Below are positions 34,790 to 38,490 of a DNA stretch of 38,490 nucleotides, piece by piece. Where the stretch lies: the NCBI GenBank assembly GCA_020161755.1, contig JAIUOS010000034.1, positions 1 through 38,490 of the forward strand. The letters run 5' to 3'. The position numbers and the translations under genes are program-made. The notes under the pieces were generated by a model. The model saw nothing but the letters and a program-made list of their open reading frames with translations. It did not search any database and was not told the origin of the DNA. How positions within the stretch are numbered: the stretch's first letter is position 1; the number at the start of each line of letters is the position of its first letter. The DNA comes from Actinomycetota bacterium. Lineage in GTDB: Bacteria; Actinomycetota; Actinomycetes; Propionibacteriales; Propionibacteriaceae.

Positions 34790-35893
34790 ATGGGCCGGCT
34801 CTCGATCGTGCTGGCCGGCGGCGGCACCGCCGGGCACACCTCGCCGCTGATCGCCACCGCGCAGCAGCTCGCCGCCCGGGCGGACGTGCGGATCACCTGC
34901 GTCGGTACCCCGAAGGGACTCGAGTCGCGGGTGATCCCGGAGGCCGGCCTGACCCTGGAGCTGATCCCGCCGGTGCCGCTGCCGCGCCGGCTGACGCCGG
35001 AACTGTTCGCGGTCCCGGGACGGCTGGTCGGCTCGGTGCGGGCGGCCGGGCGCATCCTGGCGTCCACGGGCGCGCAGGTCGCGGTGGGATTCGGCGGCTA
35101 CGTCTCGCTGCCGGTCTACCTCGCCGCGCGGATCGCGAAGGTGCCGGTGGTGCTGCACGAGGGCAACGCGGTGCCCGGGCTCGCGAACCGGATCGCGGCC
35201 CGCTTCACCCCGTACGTCGTGACCACGTTCCCCGACACGAAGCTGCCGCACGCCCGCCACCTCGGCCTGCCGGTGCGCACGGGCATCGCCACGCTCGACC
35301 GCGCCGCCCTGCGTCCGGACGCCCGGGCGTCCTTCGGCCTGCCCGCCGAGGGCCCGGTGCTGCTGGTGAGCGGGGGATCGCAGGGCGCCCGGAGCCTCAA
35401 CCAGGCGACGATCGACGCGATTCCGCGGCTGCTCGGCGCCGGGATCTCGGTGCTGCACGTGCTCGGCGCGGCGAACCTCACCGACGCGGACGTGGTCCGT
35501 ACCGACCCGGCCACCGGCGCCGCCTACGTCCCGGTCGGCTACGTGGACGGGATGGAGAACGCCTACGCCGCGGCAGACCTCATGCTCGGCCGTTCCGGCG
35601 CGGGCACGGTGATGGAGACGGCCATGACCGGGCTGCCGACGATCTTCGTGCCGCTGCCGCACGGCAACGGCGAGCAGGCGCTCAACGCCACCTTCCTGGT
35701 GGAGGCCGGCGCCGGGCTGCTCGTGGCCGACGCCGACCTGGACGCCGACCGGCTGGTGGCCGAGGTGACCGCGCTGGTGGACGACCCCGACCGGCTGGCC
35801 CGGATGTCGGCCGAGTGCCGGCGGCTGGTGCCCGCGGACGCGTCCGCAGCGTTGGCGGAGTTGGTGCTCGACGTGGCCGAGCGGCGACACTGA
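34790..35893 (+). CDS. murG: UDP-GlcNAc:lipid I N-acetylglucosaminyltransferase
   Basis: At 367 aa this GT-B enzyme on the inner membrane face turns lipid I into lipid II. The Gly-rich loop AGGGTAGHTSP is at 9-19, GGYVSLPVYLAA at 102-113, LHEGNAVPGLANR at 122-134, GGSQGARSLN at 195-204, and the UDP-GlcNAc site GRSGAGTVMETAMTGLP with E276 is followed by HGNGEQALNA. It starts one base after the ftsW stop. Confidence 0.96.
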   Translation: MGRLSIVLAGGGTAGHTSPLIATAQQLAARADVRITCVGTPKGLESRVIPEAGLTLELIPPVPLPRRLTPELFAVPGRLVGSVRAAGRILASTGAQVAVGFGGYVSLPVYLAARIAKVPVVLHEGNAVPGLANRIAARFTPYVVTTFPDTKLPHARHLGLPVRTGIATLDRAALRPDARASFGLPAEGPVLLVSGGSQGARSLNQATIDAIPRLLGAGISVLHVLGAANLTDADVVRTDPATGAAYVPVGYVDGMENAYAAADLMLGRSGAGTVMETAMTGLPTIFVPLPHGNGEQALNATFLVEAGAGLLVADADLDADRLVAEVTALVDDPDRLARMSAECRRLVPADASAALAELVLDVAERRH

Positions 35894-35897
35894 ACCC

Positions 35898-37307
35898 ATG
35901 CTGATCGATCCCGTGCCGCTGGTGCCGGTCACCGACCTGGGGGCGGTGCACTTCATCGCGATCGGCGGAGCCGGCATGAGCGGGGTGGCGGCGATGTACG
36001 CCGCGCTCGGCGTGCCGGTCAGCGGCAGCGACCAGGCCGACTCGGCGACGCTGGCCGAACTGGCCGCACTCGGCGTCCGCACGTTCGTCGGCCACGACGC
36101 GTCCCAGCTCGGCGACGCCGCCACCGTGGTGGTGTCGTCCGCGGTCCGCGACACCAACCCCGAACTGGCCGAGGCGCGCCGCCGCGGCCTGCGCGTGTGG
36201 CACCGCAGCGCGGCGCTCGGGGCACTGATGCTGGGCCGGACGGGCGTCGCCGTCACCGGCACCCACGGCAAGACCACCACGTCGGCGATGACCGCGACCC
36301 TGCTCGCCGGCGTCGGCGCCGATCCCAGCTGGGTGGTCGGCTCCCCGCTGGCCGCGACCGGACGCGCCTGGCACCTCGGCGCGGGGGACGCGTTCGTGGT
36401 CGAGGCCGACGAGAGCGACGGCTCGTTCCGCCAGTACCCGGCCGGCGTCGTGGTGATCACCAACGTCGAGGCCGACCACCTCGACAACTGGCTGACCCCG
36501 GACGCGTACTCGGCGGGATTCGTCGAGCTGGCCACCTCGGCCGGCGTGGAGACCGTCGTGATCAGTGCCGACGATCCGGGGGCGCTGGCGATCACGCCGG
36601 CCATCCGCGTCGCCGGCAAGCGGGTCCTCACGTTCGGCGAGTCGCCGGACGCCGACGTCCGCCTCACCGACGCCCGGTTCCCGGCGACCGGGGCGCAGGC
36701 GGTGCTCGCGGCCGACGGTGACACCGGCCCGCTCGACCTGGCCGTCCCCGGCCGCTACAACCTGATGAACGCGTCCGCGGCCCACGCGGTCGGCCGGGCG
36801 CTGGGGATCCCCGGTCCGGCGCTGCGCGACGCGGCGTCCGGCTTCACCGGGACGCACCGGCGGTTCCAGCCGGTCGCCGACCTCGCCGGGGTGCGGGTCT
36901 TCGACGACTACGCCCACCACCCGACCGAGGTGGCGGCCACGCTGACGGCTGCCCGCGGACTGGCCGGCACCGGACGGCTGGTCGCGTGCTTCCAGCCGCA
37001 CCTGTTCACCCGCACCCGCGACTTCGCGACCGAGTTCGGGCAGGCGCTCGCGCTGGCCGACGAGGTGCTCGTGCTCGGCATCTACCCCGCGCGGGAGGAC
37101 CCGATCCCCGGCGTCACCGGACGGCTGGTCGCCGACGCGGCGCAGGTCGCTGCGCCCGGACGGGTGCGGTACGTCGAGACGCTCGCCGAGGCCGCGCCCG
37201 CGCTGGCGTCCCTGGTTCGCGCGGGCGACCTCGTGGTCACCCTCGGCGCGGGGGACGTGACGAAGGTCGGGCCGGCGCTCGCCGGCCTCCTGGGGGCGGT
37301 GCGGTGA
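35898..37307 (+). CDS. murC: UDP-MurNAc:L-alanine ligase
   Basis: At 469 aa this catalyses the first amino-acid addition to UDP-MurNAc. The N-terminal Rossmann motif FIAIGGAGMSGVA is at 19-31, the P-loop GTHGKTTT at 121-128, EADESDGSF and VTNVEADHLDNW follow, and DDYAHHPTEV lies at the start of the C-terminal domain. It starts four bases after murG. As in other actinobacteria, no murB or ddl sits between murC and ftsQ. Confidence 0.96.
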   Translation: MLIDPVPLVPVTDLGAVHFIAIGGAGMSGVAAMYAALGVPVSGSDQADSATLAELAALGVRTFVGHDASQLGDAATVVVSSAVRDTNPELAEARRRGLRVWHRSAALGALMLGRTGVAVTGTHGKTTTSAMTATLLAGVGADPSWVVGSPLAATGRAWHLGAGDAFVVEADESDGSFRQYPAGVVVITNVEADHLDNWLTPDAYSAGFVELATSAGVETVVISADDPGALAITPAIRVAGKRVLTFGESPDADVRLTDARFPATGAQAVLAADGDTGPLDLAVPGRYNLMNASAAHAVGRALGIPGPALRDAASGFTGTHRRFQPVADLAGVRVFDDYAHHPTEVAATLTAARGLAGTGRLVACFQPHLFTRTRDFATEFGQALALADEVLVLGIYPAREDPIPGVTGRLVADAAQVAAPGRVRYVETLAEAAPALASLVRAGDLVVTLGAGDVTKVGPALAGLLGAVR

Positions 37308-38020
37308 GCCAGGTCAGGGACGCCACCGCGCGGCTCCAGCTGCGCCGCCGCGGCGACCGGCGCCGGGCCGGGCTGCGCTGGCTGGGCGTGGCGCTGGTTC
37401 TCGCCCTGGTGGCGGCCGGCGTCTACCTGGTGGCGTTCTCGCCGGTGCTGGCGACCCGCACGGTCACGGTCTCCGGCGTCCACCTGCTCAGCAAGGCCGA
37501 GGTGCTGGACGCAGCGAGCGTCGGGATCGGCACGCCGCTCGCGCGGCTGGACACCGGCGAGGTGGCCGACCGGGTCGCCGGCCTGCCGCCGGTCGCCGGC
37601 GTCACCGTCACCCGCGACTGGCCGGGGACCGTCCGGATCGCGGTGACCGAGCGCGAGCCGCGGCTGGCGATCCCGGCCGGCGGCGGCTACCTGGTGGCCG
37701 ACGCGAACGGGGTCGTGTTCGAGGCGGTGGCCGCCCGCCCGTCCGGCCTGATCACGGTCGACGCCGACCCCGCCCAGCAGCAGGTCCTGGTCGACGTCGG
37801 CACCGTGTTCTCGGCCCTCAGCCCGCAGACCCAGGCGAAGGTGTCGCGGCTGGCCGCGCCCAGCCGGGACGGGATCGAGCTGCGCCTGCTCGACGGCACC
37901 AGGGTGATCTGGGGGAGTGCCGAGCAGTCGGCGCTGAAGAGCCAGGTGCTGGACTCGCTGATGGCTCTGGGCGGCACCGAGTTCAATGTCTCGGCGCCCG
38001 CTTTCCCGACCCGACGCTGA
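37304..38020 (+). CDS. ftsQ: Cell division protein FtsQ (DivIB)
   Basis: At 238 aa this bitopic divisome protein has a basic cytoplasmic N-terminus, one membrane helix (about 25-45), and a POTRA domain (about 48-115; VTVSGVHLLSKAEVLDAASV) followed by the beta domain (RDWPGTVRIAVTEREPRLAI). It bridges early and late division proteins via FtsL/FtsB. The GTG start overlaps the murC stop (GTGA). A 186-bp gap, the longest within the cluster, separates it from ftsZ. Confidence 0.94.
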   Translation: MSQVRDATARLQLRRRGDRRRAGLRWLGVALVLALVAAGVYLVAFSPVLATRTVTVSGVHLLSKAEVLDAASVGIGTPLARLDTGEVADRVAGLPPVAGVTVTRDWPGTVRIAVTEREPRLAIPAGGGYLVADANGVVFEAVAARPSGLITVDADPAQQQVLVDVGTVFSALSPQTQAKVSRLAAPSRDGIELRLLDGTRVIWGSAEQSALKSQVLDSLMALGGTEFNVSAPAFPTRR

Positions 38021-38078
38021 CCGGGCAGGGACAACCCTGAACCCGCCCTTGAGAGACACGCCGAGGCACCCCCCTTTC

Positions 38079-38109
38079 TTGGACAAGCTCAAAACGGGTT
38101 GCCTAGCCT
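38079..38109 (+). promoter_or_regulatory. Possible ftsZ promoter
   Basis: TTGGAC (38079-38084) and TAGCCT (38104-38109) are spaced 19 bp apart in the ftsQ-ftsZ gap. Extra promoters in front of ftsZ are well known in actinobacteria. The match is moderate and unproven. Confidence 0.4.
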
Positions 38110-38163
38110 TGGGCTCACGCCGAAGCCGTGCCCTTCCCCGCTGCGCAGTTTCGTCGACAACGA

Positions 38164-38179
38164 GCCGCGGACTCGCGGC
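38164..38179 (+). other. Small hairpin in the ftsZ leader
   Basis: GCCGCG and CGCGGC form a perfect 6-bp stem around a GACT loop, ending 27 bases before the ftsZ start. It is too short and lacks a T-run to be a strong terminator; it may affect ftsZ mRNA stability or be chance. Confidence 0.3.
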
Positions 38180-38206
38180 CTGAGCTCGAAGCAAAGGGTG
38201 GGTTTC

Positions 38207-38490
38207 GTGGGAACTGCGTCCCAGAACTACCTCGCCATCATCAAGGTGGTCGGGGTCGGCGGCGGCGGTGTCAACGCCGTGAACCGCATGATCGAGGCCG
38301 GCCTGCGGGGGGTCGAGTTCATCGCGGTCAACACCGATGCCCAGGCCCTGCTGATGAGCGACGCCGACGTCAAGCTCGACATCGGCCGTGACCTGACCCG
38401 CGGGCTCGGCGCCGGCGCCGACCCGGCCAAGGGCCGCCAGGCCGCCGAGGACCACGCCGACGAGATCGAAGAGGTGCTCAAGGGAGCCGA
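38207..38490 (+). CDS. ftsZ: Cell division protein FtsZ (N-terminal part)
   Basis: The first ~94 residues of FtsZ, the tubulin-like GTPase that forms the Z-ring. [20 protein letters not shown] is the nucleotide-binding start, followed by [20 protein letters not shown] and the G-loop [17 protein letters not shown]. The gene runs off the window, so the signature GGGTGTG and T7 regions are not seen. GTG 38207 is chosen with AAAGGG upstream; GTG 38198, in frame, would add three residues. Confidence 0.96.
   Translation, partial: MGTASQNYLAIIKVVGVGGGGVNAVNRMIEAGLRGVEFIAVNTDAQALLMSDADVKLDIGRDLTRGLGAGADPAKGRQAAEDHADEIEEVLKGA

Noticed and set aside
1-38490. tRNA, rRNA or insertion-sequence transposase genes
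   Set aside because: None was recognised on either strand; the palindromic repeats at 1404 and 2567 have no transposase beside them.

Overview
This window comes from a high-GC Gram-positive bacterium (Actinomycetota). The evidence is the very GC-rich sequence, the many GTG starts, an actinobacterial-type LexA box, a DUF3040 gene, a SAV_6107-type HEPN gene next to dinB, a MurE with a DNPR (diaminopimelate) motif, and a division/cell-wall cluster in actinobacterial order. A member of the Propionibacteriales is possible, but I cannot fix the genus from sequence alone.

Layout. (1) 1-6451: the end of the ribosomal spc operon (rplR tail, rpsE, rpmD, rplO), a strong terminator, a DUF559/AbiEi-like gene flanked by two copies of a ~60-bp palindromic repeat, then secY-adk-map-panE. 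The usual followers of map (infA, rpmJ, rpsM...) are absent. (2) 6462-11658 and on to 13425: a tandem-GNAT acetyltransferase diverging from an RDD membrane protein, a DEAD-box RNA helicase, and a three-gene set (circularly permuted ATP-grasp, alpha-E, transglutaminase-like) whose first gene carries a frameshift. Several genes here have a TAnnnT box 6-7 nt before the start codon, as expected of leaderless mRNAs. (3) 13409-17234, minus strand: a papain-like (C1) protease with a C-terminal repeat domain, frameshifted; a chagasin-like (I42) protease inhibitor 1 nt behind it; a DUF4126 membrane protein; and an FAD-dependent amine oxidase/desaturase-like protein. (4) 17273-19538: an SOS-type promoter with a near-perfect LexA box in front of a HEPN-domain gene overlapping dinB, then DUF3040. 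(5) 23836-19544, minus strand: a coupled MoxR-DUF58-TgpA operon. (6) 23937-38490: the dcw cluster, starting with MraZ operator repeats and running mraZ-rsmH-ftsL-ftsI-murE-murF-mraY-murD-ftsW-murG-murC-ftsQ-ftsZ, with ftsZ cut by the window end.

How the genes work together. The dcw genes make lipid II (MurE, MurF, MurD, MurC, MraY, MurG), polymerise and cross-link it at the septum (FtsW, FtsI) and build the divisome (FtsL, FtsQ, FtsZ). MraZ probably represses its own operon through four GTGG repeats spaced 10 bp apart. SecY, Adk and Map supply secretion, nucleotide and N-terminal-Met functions tied to growth. The accessory block between the two housekeeping clusters is rich in peptide-processing genes: two transglutaminase-fold proteins, a permuted ATP-grasp and a cysteine protease with its likely inhibitor. 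The least ordinary items are the protease/inhibitor pair, the LexA-controlled HEPN-dinB pair, the palindrome-flanked gene inside the spc operon, the extended inverted repeat between mraZ and rsmH, and the leaderless promoters.
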